DNA of 47,273 bases from an uncultured Pseudomonadales bacterium (GTDB lineage: Bacteria; Pseudomonadota; Gammaproteobacteria; Pseudomonadales; Azotimanducaceae), in assembly GCA_938017975.1 (NCBI GenBank), contig CALIKQ010000026.1, forward strand, positions 1-47,273, written 5' to 3'. The position numbers were made by a program, and so were the translations under genes. Shown piece after piece: positions 16,165 to 25,596 of the stretch (within the stretch, counting starts at the first letter, position 1; each line of letters begins with the position of its first letter). The notes beneath the pieces are model-generated. The model was not told where the DNA came from, did no database searches, and saw only the letters and a list, made by a program, of their open reading frames with translations.

Positions 16165-18327
16165 ATGAAATTACCCAGGGACCTGCGTTCGATTTTGACC
16201 AGCGGTCTTGCGGTTCTTGTCGGAGTGATGCTTGGCGCATCAAGCGAGGCCGCCGCTGCAGAAGATTGCGCTCAGTGCCATGTCAAAGAAGCAAAATTGT
16301 GGGCTCATTCGGACCATGCTTGGTCAATGCGGTTGCCCACTCAAGACTCTGTAAAAGCACCATTTGCTGGGGAAGAGGCAAATTTCGCTGGTCTGCTAGG
16401 ACGATTCGAGCGGATTTCAGAAGTAGCGGAGACTGCCAAAGACGACATCGTCCCGGGGGCTAGTGTCTACACCGGACGGTCGCAGTTCCTTGTTAGACTC
16501 AAAGATGCTGATGCGAATGAAGTTGAGTTCGCAGACTACAACGTTCAATACACGTTTGGACACGATCCCCTCCAACAGTTCTTAATTGGTCTCAACGATG
16601 AACGGCTGCAAGTCGCACCGTTCGCCTATGATACGCGTCCAGCCTCAGACGGTGGGCAAAGATGGATTCATCTTGAGGCGGCTTTTGGGGAAAGCAGGGA
16701 GCCAAGGTTTGCATGGCATCAGCCCCTTCAAAACTGGAATGGGATGTGCGCGGACTGTCATTCGAGAGGCCTACGGCGCAATTATGAGCCCACGAAGGAT
16801 CACTTTAATACCGTATTTAGTGCGGTCAATGTTGACTGTCTGTCATGCCATACGGTGGCGCAAAACCATTCATCAGCGAGCCCCCTAGACCTAAAATCAG
16901 AGGGCGGATGGGTCAGGGGGGCTCAGGATCCAGTCGCCCATTGGACTGGGCCCAAGCGCGAAGCTGGCGCGATGGATGCTTGCTTTGCTTGTCATAGCCT
17001 GCGAACGCCACTCACGGATGGTTTTATTGCCGCTGCTCCGTTTCTTGACCAATTTCGTCCCGAAATGGTTATTCCACCTTTTTATCAGGCCGACGGTCAG
17101 ATCGAAGAAGAGGTCTATGTTTATGGATCCTTTCTTCAAAGCGCAATGTATGAAGCCGGTGTTCAATGTGTTGATTGCCATGACCCGCATTCGGGTCAGG
17201 TCAAGGCGAAGGGAAATACGCTGTGTGTGACCTGTCATTCCTCGGATGTATTCGATTCGCCTACGCACCATCAGCATCAAGTGGACTCGGTTGCAGGGCA
17301 GTGCGTCAGCTGTCATATGCCCGCTAAAACCTATATGAGCATCGATGATCGCCGCGATCATCGGTTTGCGGTGCCCGACCCCGAGCTGGCATCGATACTG
17401 GGGAGCGATGATGTCTGTCAGTCATGTCATGAAGATCGCTGGGCTCAATTTAAAAAGATGCCCAACCTAAATCGAATGGCATTATTAAAAGCTAGGCAGC
17501 CCGATCTGACGCTATTCCAGCCGCAGCAGGGCGAGCGCGTGCTCGCGATGCTCAACCAAAGCGAACAGCCTGCAATTCTGCGGGCATCAATGCTTCGAAA
17601 ATATGCTGCCTCCGGCGGGCATGACTTATCGCCGCTGCTAACCGAGGCAGCACAAAGTCGTGAGCCCCTTCTGCGCCTGGCGGCAACCGATCTTTTAGAT
17701 TCAAGGTTTTTGAACCAAAAACAATTGCTGATTGCCTTGGCACGGGATTCATTGCGGTCGGTGCGTGTAGCTGCCATCGACAGGCTACGCGCTGGACAAA
17801 TCGATATTGAGCCCAATTTAGCCAGTGCCGAGCGCGAAGCCGATGTTGCGCTCGATCAAATTGCCTGGCGAGGAGAGGGGCGATTGCGTCTTGCAGAGCT
17901 TGCAGCGATCAAAGGTGAGTCGATACTGGCGGAGCATGAATTTAAGCGCGCAATAGAACAAGAACCCTTTTTTGTTGGTGGCTACCTTAATTTTGCAGAT
18001 CACTACAGGCGGTTGAATGCGCAAGACGAGAGTCTGAATGTTTTAGAGCGAGGCCTTCGACTAAACGATAAGAGCGCTGTCCTGCACTACAGTCGAGGCC
18101 TGGCGTTAGTTCGATTAAAACGGTATCGCGAGAGTAAGCCAGCACTCCTGCGAGCGGTCACCTTGGCGCCGGATAACCCGGATTATCTTTTGGCGGCTTT
18201 GCTGCTCCTAGACGCTTTAAATGAGCGCCACGTGGGAATTGCAATGGTTCAGGCTCAGTATCCGTCGGCAGCATTGCCAGAAGCGATTTCACAGCTGCTG
18301 ATTCGCTGGGGCGTGCCAAATCGCTAA
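16165..18327 (+). CDS. Eight-heme c-type cytochrome fused to C-terminal HEAT/TPR-like repeats
   Basis: 720 residues. Residues 1-32 are a Sec signal peptide, so the protein is periplasmic. Eight CXXCH heme-attachment motifs are present at residues 35, 195, 225, 273, 335, 354, 380 and 418, and all are complete. The region resembles the cytochrome c554-type fold (PF13435), with 'YTFGHDPLQQFLIGLNDERLQVAPFAYDTRP' between the first two motifs, typical of a widespread uncharacterised family. From about residue 460 to 580 the chain looks like HEAT repeats ('LLRLAATDLLDSRFL', 'RSVRVAAIDRL'). Residues about 585-700 are TPRs ('AEHEFKRAIEQEPFFVGGYLNFADHYRRL'). The reaction is unknown; relatives reduce nitrite, hydroxylamine or sulfur compounds. 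The start has no good ribosome site but the signal peptide fixes it closely. A promoter for the next receptor follows 10 bases later. Confidence 0.92.
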   Translation: MKLPRDLRSILTSGLAVLVGVMLGASSEAAAAEDCAQCHVKEAKLWAHSDHAWSMRLPTQDSVKAPFAGEEANFAGLLGRFERISEVAETAKDDIVPGASVYTGRSQFLVRLKDADANEVEFADYNVQYTFGHDPLQQFLIGLNDERLQVAPFAYDTRPASDGGQRWIHLEAAFGESREPRFAWHQPLQNWNGMCADCHSRGLRRNYEPTKDHFNTVFSAVNVDCLSCHTVAQNHSSASPLDLKSEGGWVRGAQDPVAHWTGPKREAGAMDACFACHSLRTPLTDGFIAAAPFLDQFRPEMVIPPFYQADGQIEEEVYVYGSFLQSAMYEAGVQCVDCHDPHSGQVKAKGNTLCVTCHSSDVFDSPTHHQHQVDSVAGQCVSCHMPAKTYMSIDDRRDHRFAVPDPELASILGSDDVCQSCHEDRWAQFKKMPNLNRMALLKARQPDLTLFQPQQGERVLAMLNQSEQPAILRASMLRKYAASGGHDLSPLLTEAAQSREPLLRLAATDLLDSRFLNQKQLLIALARDSLRSVRVAAIDRLRAGQIDIEPNLASAEREADVALDQIAWRGEGRLRLAELAAIKGESILAEHEFKRAIEQEPFFVGGYLNFADHYRRLNAQDESLNVLERGLRLNDKSAVLHYSRGLALVRLKRYRESKPALLRAVTLAPDNPDYLLAALLLLDALNERHVGIAMVQAQYPSAALPEAISQLLIRWGVPNR

Positions 18328-18337
18328 AAAGATCTGT

Positions 18338-18366
18338 TTGCATTCCTAAAAATCAAGCGTTATGGT
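18338..18366 (+). promoter_or_regulatory. Candidate sigma70 promoter of the TonB receptor at 18434
   Basis: TTGCAT (18338-18343), a 17-bp spacer and TATGGT (18361-18366). It lies between the multiheme gene and the receptor. The predicted start is about 60 bases before the chosen ATG. Confidence 0.45.
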
Positions 18367-18433
18367 CAGGCAAGGTGCTAGAAAATAGTCCGCGATAAGC
18401 TTCGTGAATAAAAATCAAAATGGGGGTTTGCTT

Positions 18434-21400
18434 ATGTTGAGTATTGGGTTGAAAAGGCTTAGGGATTGGGGGAGTTTACTCCTACTAATCGGGGGGTTGA
18501 GTCAGGTCGCTTGGGTTACGGCTGAGGACGAGATTGAAGAAGTCGTCGTGACGGGGTCTTTGATCAAAGGTGCGGCAGAAGATGCGCCGTTACCGGTGAC
18601 GACGATTCAGCGCGAGGATTTGCGCCTCGAGGGTTCGCCAAGTGCGGTCGACATGATCCGTAATATGTCCTTTAGCCAGGGCGCAGACGGCGAAACAGAT
18701 CAGTTTCAAGCCGGAGCGGGAGCAGACCGGGCGACAATCAATATTCGTGGGTTAGGCCCTAGCCGATCGCTAGTTCTGGTCAATGGGCGCCGAACCACGT
18801 GGTCGCCAGGTGCCATTGGTGCTCAGGCCCAATTGTTGGTAGACGTCAACATGATGCCCGCGATGGCCCTCAGCCGAATTGAAGTTCTGCGAGACGGTGC
18901 TGCAGCTACCTACGGGTCTGATGCAATTGCGGGTGTAATGAATTACATCACGCGATCAGATTTCTCAGGTTTCGAATTTTCCGCGAGTCATCAGGACATC
19001 CAAGATACCAACGGTGCGCAGGATTTTGGGTTTATCTGGGGCGGCGAGCTTATGGATGGCAAGATGAATCTTGTGACCTCTGCCGGTTATCAAAAACGAA
19101 CCCGGCTACGCATTTCAGATCGCGAAGAGTGGTCATTGCTGCCTTACGCTGAAAGCGTCCGAGGAGGTTGGTCTTCAGTGGGACGTCCCTCTGTGGTGGT
19201 ACCGCTGGATCGCTGGAATGCATCACCCATTGGTGGAGGTTTTGGCGGCTTATTGGCAACCGGTATTGTTGATCCCAATTGTGAGCTGCTCGGAGGTTCC
19301 AGAACGAATATCCTTGCGATTCCTTTTGGTGACCCTGACAGTCTTGGCAATGGTGATCCAGGGCTTGGTGGCTTTTGCCGGTTCCAATACACCGCATTTG
19401 ATAACCTGATCGAAAATTCTGAAAAGTGGCAATGGTTCACAGAAGCAACCATAGCTGTATCTGATACGACGACTTTGAGCATGGAATTCCTGCTCACCGA
19501 TAGCGATGTGCCAGATTGGGGAACCTCTCCCTCTTATCCACCGAATCGATTGGTCGATGAAAATAGAACGATTCGTGCCAACAACCCCGGTTTGATCGAT
19601 ATGGCGAGCCGATATCCAGATTTGTATGGCGCCTACGCAGCCTGTGATGAAGCTTACTGTGGTTGGGGTGGTGACGGGGGTACGCAGGATGCTGCGGGCA
19701 TACCAGCAGAGTGGCAAGATGTCGCTTGGTTTTATGGTCGTTTTTATGGTCAGGATGGGCCACCAAGAAGCCATCTTCGCCATTCTGAGCTAATGCGTTT
19801 TGCCGCAGCGCTTGATGGCGAGTGGGGTGATTATTTCTGGCAAGCGTCAGTAAGTTACTCCAATTCAAAACGTGAATCCGCTGGCGGAGATACCATGGTG
19901 TATCGAGATCAGCGTGCTCGGCAGGGGTTAGGCGGGTTTGAATGTGAAGCGCAGGTCCCTAACGAATATGATGCCAACGGTAATTTGAATTTTTCACTTG
20001 AAACCGTTCAAGCGAATGCGGGGCAAGGGCCATGTATGTACTGGATTCCTTTCTCCAACTCTATGGCTGGCTCAAACGATCTGGTTTTAGGCGGTCCATC
20101 GACGAACCCAGACTTTAACCCGGCGTTGGATAACCAAAAGCTCCGAGAGTACATGCTGACGGAAGGCTTCTTCCAGGGTGAGACTTCTCTGTTGGTTGTT
20201 GAAGCAGTCGTCTCAGGTGAAGTGTCTCAGTGGTCCTTGGGCGGAGGCAATGTAGGGTTTGCACTCGGTGCGCAGGTTCGTAGCGAGACCTATGAGAGTG
20301 GCGTTGCGGCCGATGATTTCTACAATGGTGTGACTTACCCCTGTCAGGCAGGCCCAGAACTTAAAAACTGTGTAACCGGTCGAACTGGGTTGTTCGGGTT
20401 TTTACCACCTTCCTTTCCTATCGATGATGATCGAACGATTTACTCTGTTTTTACAGAGCTAAGTCTTCCTATCTCTGACACGGTGGAAGGGCAGTTCTCA
20501 ATGCGCTACGAGGATTACGGCGGCAGCACAGGTGGTAGCCTCGATCCTAAGTTGGCATTGCGGTGGCAGATGACAGATTCAATCGGTCTTCGTGCCTCAG
20601 CTGGAACCACGTTCAGAGGACCCACGTTGAATCAGATCGTTGATGCGAACTCGTCTAACTCTTTGCAGTACGTGGGAGTAACGGGTGCCTTCAAGCGAAT
20701 AGACACTGTGGGCAACCCGGATCTTGATCCGGAAGAAGCGACAACGGTCAATGTCGGTCTATTGGTCGATCATAACGACTTGTTTACCGCGTCAGATAAT
20801 TTGTTCTTGACCCTTGATTATTGGTCGTATGATTTCACGGACCCCTTGGTAACTGAGCCATTTAACAATGTTTTGGCACTTGCTTGCCCGGGTGGTGCAT
20901 CTGATCCCTGCGATCCAACCAGTCCTTATTTCGACCGTTTACAATTCGGTGGCAACGCGCAAGCAACAGATGTCGAAATTATCACTGTTAATATCGTAAA
21001 TGGACCGGATATCAAGACAGACGGCTTGGATTTCACGCTGCGGTATGGATTGGACGCGGGCCCTGGCTATCTGACTTTTGACCTTTCTGGGACTCAGATA
21101 TTGGGTTATGACATTGATGCATGGACGTTTGGCGGTGATTACGATGCTCTGGGACGATTGAACTATCGAACTTCTCTGGCTCGTACTCTAGCTGAATACA
21201 AAGGCCGGTTTACCACCAACTATCAAGTAGGTGATGTCAATGCGAGATGGGTTGTGAATTATCTGCATGACTACACATACAATGATCAAGATGGCACAGA
21301 TGGTACCGTCGATTCTCATGTCACACATGACATTCACTTGAATTACTCATTGATGGATGGTCAATTAGAGTTGATCGCCTCGGCGATCAATGTTGGTGAT

Positions 21401-21505
21401 GAGGATCCTCCCTTCATGTCGCGTGAAATGAATTATGACGCGCTCAGTCATAACGCATTCGGCAGAATTCTGAGAGTTGGATTTCAGTACAATATGGGAC
21501 AGTAA
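18434..21505 (+). CDS. TonB-dependent receptor, about 1000 residues
   Basis: 1023 residues from the ATG at 18434, which has GGGGG 7 bases upstream and is followed by a signal peptide (MLSIGLKRLRDWGSLLLLIG...VTA). A GTG at 18404 would add ten residues. After cleavage 'EDEIEEVVVTGSLIKG' is the TonB-box/plug start. The plug has 'INIRGLGPSRSLVLVNGRRT' split over two strands and 'LSRIEVLRDGAAATYGSDAIAGVMNYITR'. The barrel shows 'LRASAGTTFRGPTLNQIVD' and 'GNPDLDPEEATTVNVGL'. This long subclass is common in bacteria that use polymers and complex organics. A close relative lies at 22455 and shares the same plug and C-terminal layout ('NYDALSHNAFGRILRV' versus 'AYDALTHDPRGRIVYM'), so the two are paralogues. 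Substrate unknown. Two stem-loops follow the stop. Confidence 0.95.
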   Translation: MLSIGLKRLRDWGSLLLLIGGLSQVAWVTAEDEIEEVVVTGSLIKGAAEDAPLPVTTIQREDLRLEGSPSAVDMIRNMSFSQGADGETDQFQAGAGADRATINIRGLGPSRSLVLVNGRRTTWSPGAIGAQAQLLVDVNMMPAMALSRIEVLRDGAAATYGSDAIAGVMNYITRSDFSGFEFSASHQDIQDTNGAQDFGFIWGGELMDGKMNLVTSAGYQKRTRLRISDREEWSLLPYAESVRGGWSSVGRPSVVVPLDRWNASPIGGGFGGLLATGIVDPNCELLGGSRTNILAIPFGDPDSLGNGDPGLGGFCRFQYTAFDNLIENSEKWQWFTEATIAVSDTTTLSMEFLLTDSDVPDWGTSPSYPPNRLVDENRTIRANNPGLIDMASRYPDLYGAYAACDEAYCGWGGDGGTQDAAGIPAEWQDVAWFYGRFYGQDGPPRSHLRHSELMRFAAALDGEWGDYFWQASVSYSNSKRESAGGDTMVYRDQRARQGLGGFECEAQVPNEYDANGNLNFSLETVQANAGQGPCMYWIPFSNSMAGSNDLVLGGPSTNPDFNPALDNQKLREYMLTEGFFQGETSLLVVEAVVSGEVSQWSLGGGNVGFALGAQVRSETYESGVAADDFYNGVTYPCQAGPELKNCVTGRTGLFGFLPPSFPIDDDRTIYSVFTELSLPISDTVEGQFSMRYEDYGGSTGGSLDPKLALRWQMTDSIGLRASAGTTFRGPTLNQIVDANSSNSLQYVGVTGAFKRIDTVGNPDLDPEEATTVNVGLLVDHNDLFTASDNLFLTLDYWSYDFTDPLVTEPFNNVLALACPGGASDPCDPTSPYFDRLQFGGNAQATDVEIITVNIVNGPDIKTDGLDFTLRYGLDAGPGYLTFDLSGTQILGYDIDAWTFGGDYDALGRLNYRTSLARTLAEYKGRFTTNYQVGDVNARWVVNYLHDYTYNDQDGTDGTVDSHVTHDIHLNYSLMDGQLELIASAINVGDEDPPFMSREMNYDALSHNAFGRILRVGFQYNMGQ

Positions 21506-21514
21506 ACGATGATG

Positions 21515-21586
21515 TTTCAGGTCTCACGAGACCTGAAACTAATCAACTAAAGCGTTTAAAAAAAAGGGGCTTTGCCCCTTTTTTTT
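21515..21586. terminator. Two consecutive hairpins, the second a bidirectional terminator
   Basis: TTTCAGGTCTC (21515-21525) pairs with GAGACCTGAAA (21528-21538) around a 2-nt loop. Further on A8-GGGGC-TTT-GCCCC-T8 (21558-21586) is an intrinsic terminator with T runs on both strands. It ends the receptor gene and the convergent small lipoprotein gene. Confidence 0.92.
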
Positions 21587-21655
21587 GTCTCAAAAACGAC
21601 CGGTAGGCGTGTTGGATTCCTTGGTCGAGCTCGGTCAGTTGGGGACAGGCTTGTT

Positions 21656-21964
21656 TTAGCTGCCCACTGAGCTGCTATTGGAACCACTGTTGATACGTTG
21701 AAGCGTCTTTTTCGCGGCTGCCTGCTCTGCCGCAATTTGAGCACTGGTTTTACAGATCTTGACTTTTCTGTGGCTGCCTGTCTCCTTCTCATATCGGCAT
21801 ACCATGTTAGTGGTACCCGCCTCTCTGGCTGCAACGTCTGTCGTGCTACCCGTGGCCAACGGAGCCTCGGGTTCTGATTGACTGGTACAACCTGCAGTGA
21901 ATAAGACGGTTGCAAGCACAATGGTCTTGAAAATGACGGTGGCGTTAGAATTGGCGAGATTCAT
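21656..21964 (-). CDS. Small predicted lipoprotein with a conserved two-Cys C-terminal domain
   Basis: 102 residues. The signal is of lipoprotein type, with lipobox 'LFTAGC' (Cys26 becomes lipidated). The mature part is a low-complexity linker rich in Ser, Thr, Ala and Glu (27-52), then a short domain 'MVCRYEKETGSHRKVKICKT' with two Cys spaced 15 apart. This 'C-x(5-6)-TGS-x-C' pattern occurs in many small uncharacterised proteobacterial proteins, where I recall the motif but not a function. The tail is a charged, helix-prone segment. It lies between two paralogous TonB receptors but on the opposite strand, so it is not in their operons. The function is unknown. Confidence 0.75.
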   Translation of the reverse strand: MNLANSNATVIFKTIVLATVLFTAGCTSQSEPEAPLATGSTTDVAAREAGTTNMVCRYEKETGSHRKVKICKTSAQIAAEQAAAKKTLQRINSGSNSSSVGS

Positions 21965-22120
21965 GGGTTTAGTTCCTTACTTTCTGAGAGAGCTTTGTTC
22001 GAGCGCTTGCGCTTGAGCGACAGAGTTAGCGCCCTACCATAGCGCAATTCAGGGGGCGAGTCTGTAGTCTTCAATCCGTTATGCTGGCGTGAATCGTGGA
22101 GAATTTGTTGGTTGTTTGGT

Positions 22121-22212
22121 GCATTCTTATGTCAGCAGTCTGAGCGTTCTTATGGCAGCAGCCTGAGCGTTCTTATGGCAGCAGCCTGAGCGTTCTTATT
22201 TCAGTAGCCTAG
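22121..22212 (+). repeat. Tandem repeat, four copies of a 23-bp unit
   Basis: Units at 22121-22143, 22144-22166, 22167-22189 and 22190-22212. The two central copies are identical (unit begins GCGTTCTTATGGCAGCAG and ends CCTGA). The outer copies differ at a few positions. There is no spacer between units, so this is not a CRISPR array. It lies about 240 bases before a TonB-receptor gene. Confidence 0.93.
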
Positions 22213-22375
22213 GTCATGATTTGAGCAGCTCGAGTATTTTTGTGTAACTTACCGCGACGCCTTTTTGCCAGGAGTCAAGAGCATCTCCGTTCAATGTCGC
22301 TATCTTGATCTCTGGTCGATTACAAGGTTGATTCTAAAAATTTATTACCTTAGGTTAAGCCGGTCCCAATGTAAT

Positions 22376-22391
22376 GGTGATCAAAATCACA
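22376..22391. promoter_or_regulatory. Candidate CRP/Vfr-family binding site upstream of the TonB receptor
   Basis: GGTGATCAAAATCACA fits TGTGA-N6-TCACA with one mismatch. Its centre (22383.5) is 41-42 bp before a start site predicted from a -10-like TAGATG at 22412-22417, the spacing of class II CRP activation. The site is 63 bp before the ATG. Assignment rests on the consensus only. Confidence 0.5.
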
Positions 22392-22454
22392 GCTTTGGGT
22401 GCTTTAAATGCTAGATGTGGTAATTCGTTTATCGTGGAAAATAAGGGGAAATAA

Positions 22455-25412
22455 ATGAAGCGAGTCTCTCGAAAGGGACTTACATTGGCGTTCGCTGGCC
22501 TGCTTTCGGCAGTCAGCTATACGGGCGCAGTGTGGGGAGAAGAAGAGATAGAAGAGGTCGTTGTTACGGGCTCCTATTTAAAAAAATCAACCGAGAACAG
22601 TGCGACACCATTAACGATCATGAGCAAAGTCGATCTTGATCTAATGGCGTCAACCGATATGAAGGATGTTGTGTCTAACATGACATTCAACTCCGGATCT
22701 ATTGGCGGATCCGCAACTGCTTTTGCAGGCGGAGACAACTCGACAGGGAATGCGAATGTAAATTTACGTAATCTGGGCAGTGGTGCAACGCTTGTACTGA
22801 TCAACGGAAAGCGAAACGTTAGCACCAGTAACGACAATATTGGTTCAGGCTATGTTGATCTAGAGGGTTTAATACCTAATATCGCGCTAGAGCGTGTCGA
22901 AGTCGTTAAAGATGGTTCGAGCGCACTCTATGGATCAGACGCCATTGCTGGTGTTGTCAACTTCATTACGCGCAAAAATTTCGAAGGCTTCGAATTGCAG
23001 TATGACTACGCGGAAGATTCGCAGACGGGCAAACAGCAAGACAATCTAATCAGCGCGATTCTAGGGGTTGCGTCAGATCGAGGCCATCTAACGATGTCTG
23101 CCAGCTACCTCGATCGAGGTGGTTTGCAAATCGGTGATCGCTATGACGATTATGGTCGCTCGGGATTATCGACATTTGGCCAGCCCGGTCGTTATGTCGC
23201 CTTGGGTGGAATCACTCCGACCCCAAGCTTTTTCTCTCCTGAAGGCTCATCAACCTTCGGTGCTGGTGCTGATCCCGATTGTGATTTGGTGGCAGCAGCT
23301 GATGGACCTGCGGGCACCTTAGGCTCTACTGCAAGTGGCCTGTGTATTTATGACTTCTCGAGTTTCTTCAACTTGGTAATGGAAGGGACTCAAAAGAAGG
23401 CGCACGTCGATGGCGCCTTTGAATTATCGGATACCATGGAAGTCTACGGCTCGCTGAGTTATGCAAATAACGTGACCAGTCGCGGTAACTCTTTGTATCC
23501 TGATGTGTCGTTCGCAATCATCGGACCATCGCATCCTGGGCTACAACTTGATGCTGCAAGACGAGGCATAGCACCTGTGCCTTATTTAGCACTTCAGCGA
23601 CTAGTCGGGGGTACGTATCAGTCGTCCTTCGAAGAACGCCCAGTTGATACGCGGGACAGCTATTCGCGCACTAACCTGCGCATGAATTTGGGAACCACGA
23701 TTGATTTAGTATTGGGCGGCAATGACTGGACTTTAGATGTTTCTGGGACCTACTCTGAGCGTCAATATAATGCTGTGAACCCCTCAGATTCATTGACGAG
23801 CAATACCAATGCGGCCTACGTAGGCCTCGGTGGACCAAGCTGCGATGCGCTGACAGGAACCGCCGGTTCAGGTAACAACGGTACGGGTAACTGTTACTAC
23901 TACAATCCGTTCCAAACCAGCAATTATGACCCCGTCACGGGCGCCCGTTGGAACACGACTGATACGTCGGCATGGGCTGCAAATACAGACCTGACGGTGG
24001 CGGAAGCTGCTAGGCTCTACCAGAACCCAGATGAGTTGTACGGCTGGATTCAAGGCGAGATAGCCAGCCAAGGTAAAGCATCACAGGGTGTGTTTGATGC
24101 AGTACTAGCCGGTGATTTAATGCCGCTGGGTGATGACATGATCGGACTTGCCGTTGGGGTTCAGATTCGTCGCGACGAGACGTCCACGGATTTAGACACA
24201 AACTCCAATAATAATAACTTTAAGTTTATTTATGGCGCTCAAGATTGGACTAACGAGCTCTCTGCATCCTCTGTTTTTGCAGAGGTCTTCGTGCCAGTCA
24301 ATGAAAAGCTAGAGATCACTTTTGCAGGTCGGTACGAGGATTTTGACGAGCTTGGGCAAAGCTCTTTTGATCCAAAAGCGACTTTGATTTTTATGGCAAC
24401 AGATGATTTGACGTTGAGAGCATCAGTGGGAACATCTTTTCGGGTGGGCTCATTGCTGCAACTCGGCGGTCGTAGTACGACGCTGCTGAATTCAACCGAT
24501 GCGTTTTCGGGCACAGGCGGACTAGCGTTTCGTCCCAGTTTAACCGAGGGTTTTGAGGGCTTGGAGCCGGAGGAAGCCGACGTGTTCAACCTGGGCTTAT
24601 CTTGGACGCCTTCAAATGCACTCGAAGGGTTATCGATTGATGCTGACTTCTACAGCTACGAGTACTCGAATTTGATCTCAAGAGAAGGCCATCAGTCTTT
24701 GATCAATCGAGACAACGCTTTGCGATGTCCAAATGGTCTGAACACTGATGCCGACGCAGGTCCACTTTGCGGCGTTGTGGGCGGCGTGGTTTACTCGGTG
24801 GGTGAGGGTATCCCAGACAAGGTGATCCGATCTGAGGACGGCAACTTGCTTCGGACAGTGGCCTCTTACTTTAATGCGCCTTCGCTGGAAACTTCCGGCG
24901 TTGATTTAACAGTGGGTTACCGATTCGACGTAGGCAATGCCGGTGCTTTCAATACTCGGCTGTCGGCGAGCTATACGCTTGATTATGACATCGTCGATGA
25001 TCAGGGGAACAGCATCGATGGTGTTGGTAGTCGAAATGGGGGCAACAGCATTGGGCGTCCGTTACCTGAATTTAAGGCCAACTGGAGCTTCGGTTGGGAG
25101 CGGGATCGTCATTCTGCATCCATGATCATCAAACATATTGATGGATACACGGATGATGTGCCTCAATCAGGTCTGCGAGGAGCCTACATTGGCTTTGCTC
25201 CTGAGATTGATAGCCACACAACTGTTGATGTTCAGTACAACTATCAGTTGCCTGACGTTGGTTTCCACGGTGATGGTTCAATGATCACAATAGGAGCGAA
25301 GAATGCGACTGATGAGGTTGCGCCTCTTATGAATGTTGACGGTGCTTATGATGCGCTGACGCATGACCCAAGAGGTAGAATCGTTTACATGCGATACCGT
25401 CTAGCGATGTAA
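22455..25412 (+). CDS. TonB-dependent receptor, about 1000 residues, possibly CRP-controlled
   Basis: 985 residues. The signal peptide (about 1-28, ending 'YTGAVWGEEE') is followed by 'IEEVVVTGSYLKKSTENSATPLTIM', the plug start. The plug includes 'NVNLRNLGSGATLVLINGKRNV' and 'LERVEVVKDGSSALYGSDAIAGVVNFITRKN'. The barrel has 'LTLRASVGTSFRVGSLLQL' and 'GLEPEEADVFNLGLSWTP'. It ends 'GRIVYMRYRLAM'. AAGGGGAAA precedes the ATG. It is a paralogue of the receptor at 18434, probably from duplication followed by divergence of substrate. A CRP-like site lies upstream, and a feruloyl-CoA-synthase-like gene follows downstream beyond a strong terminator. Aromatic or lignin-related substrate is a guess from that neighbour. 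Confidence 0.95.
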   Translation: MKRVSRKGLTLAFAGLLSAVSYTGAVWGEEEIEEVVVTGSYLKKSTENSATPLTIMSKVDLDLMASTDMKDVVSNMTFNSGSIGGSATAFAGGDNSTGNANVNLRNLGSGATLVLINGKRNVSTSNDNIGSGYVDLEGLIPNIALERVEVVKDGSSALYGSDAIAGVVNFITRKNFEGFELQYDYAEDSQTGKQQDNLISAILGVASDRGHLTMSASYLDRGGLQIGDRYDDYGRSGLSTFGQPGRYVALGGITPTPSFFSPEGSSTFGAGADPDCDLVAAADGPAGTLGSTASGLCIYDFSSFFNLVMEGTQKKAHVDGAFELSDTMEVYGSLSYANNVTSRGNSLYPDVSFAIIGPSHPGLQLDAARRGIAPVPYLALQRLVGGTYQSSFEERPVDTRDSYSRTNLRMNLGTTIDLVLGGNDWTLDVSGTYSERQYNAVNPSDSLTSNTNAAYVGLGGPSCDALTGTAGSGNNGTGNCYYYNPFQTSNYDPVTGARWNTTDTSAWAANTDLTVAEAARLYQNPDELYGWIQGEIASQGKASQGVFDAVLAGDLMPLGDDMIGLAVGVQIRRDETSTDLDTNSNNNNFKFIYGAQDWTNELSASSVFAEVFVPVNEKLEITFAGRYEDFDELGQSSFDPKATLIFMATDDLTLRASVGTSFRVGSLLQLGGRSTTLLNSTDAFSGTGGLAFRPSLTEGFEGLEPEEADVFNLGLSWTPSNALEGLSIDADFYSYEYSNLISREGHQSLINRDNALRCPNGLNTDADAGPLCGVVGGVVYSVGEGIPDKVIRSEDGNLLRTVASYFNAPSLETSGVDLTVGYRFDVGNAGAFNTRLSASYTLDYDIVDDQGNSIDGVGSRNGGNSIGRPLPEFKANWSFGWERDRHSASMIIKHIDGYTDDVPQSGLRGAYIGFAPEIDSHTTVDVQYNYQLPDVGFHGDGSMITIGAKNATDEVAPLMNVDGAYDALTHDPRGRIVYMRYRLAM

Positions 25413-25427
25413 ATGCTGTAAATATTG

Positions 25428-25455
25428 AAAACCCGGCCTAGGCCGGGTTTTTTTT
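25428..25455 (+). terminator. Rho-independent terminator of the TonB receptor
   Basis: ACCCGGCC-TA-GGCCGGGT stem with A residues before and eight or more T after. It is the strongest hairpin in the region and separates the receptor from the ligase. Confidence 0.95.
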
Positions 25456-25596
25456 GTCTTTTTATCAAGAAACGTTGAAGGCACAGTGTGTTGTTGAGAA
25501 GGTTGAGGGTTGTGGAGCCGATCGGATAGTATCCATGACATCAAGCCAATCGGCGTTCACATTTGAAAAGTCTTTTATGGAGTATAAAAACCGGCG

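Larger units (their letters stand above)
21965..22454. other. Regulatory region between divergent lipoprotein and TonB-receptor genes
   Basis: 490 bases. It contains a four-copy 23-bp tandem repeat (22121-22212) and a CRP-like dyad (22376-22391), both listed separately. I see no coding frame. Confidence 0.5.

Noticed and set aside
22121-22212. Repeat array considered as CRISPR
   Set aside because: The 23-bp units are directly adjacent with no spacers, only four copies, and no cas genes are nearby.
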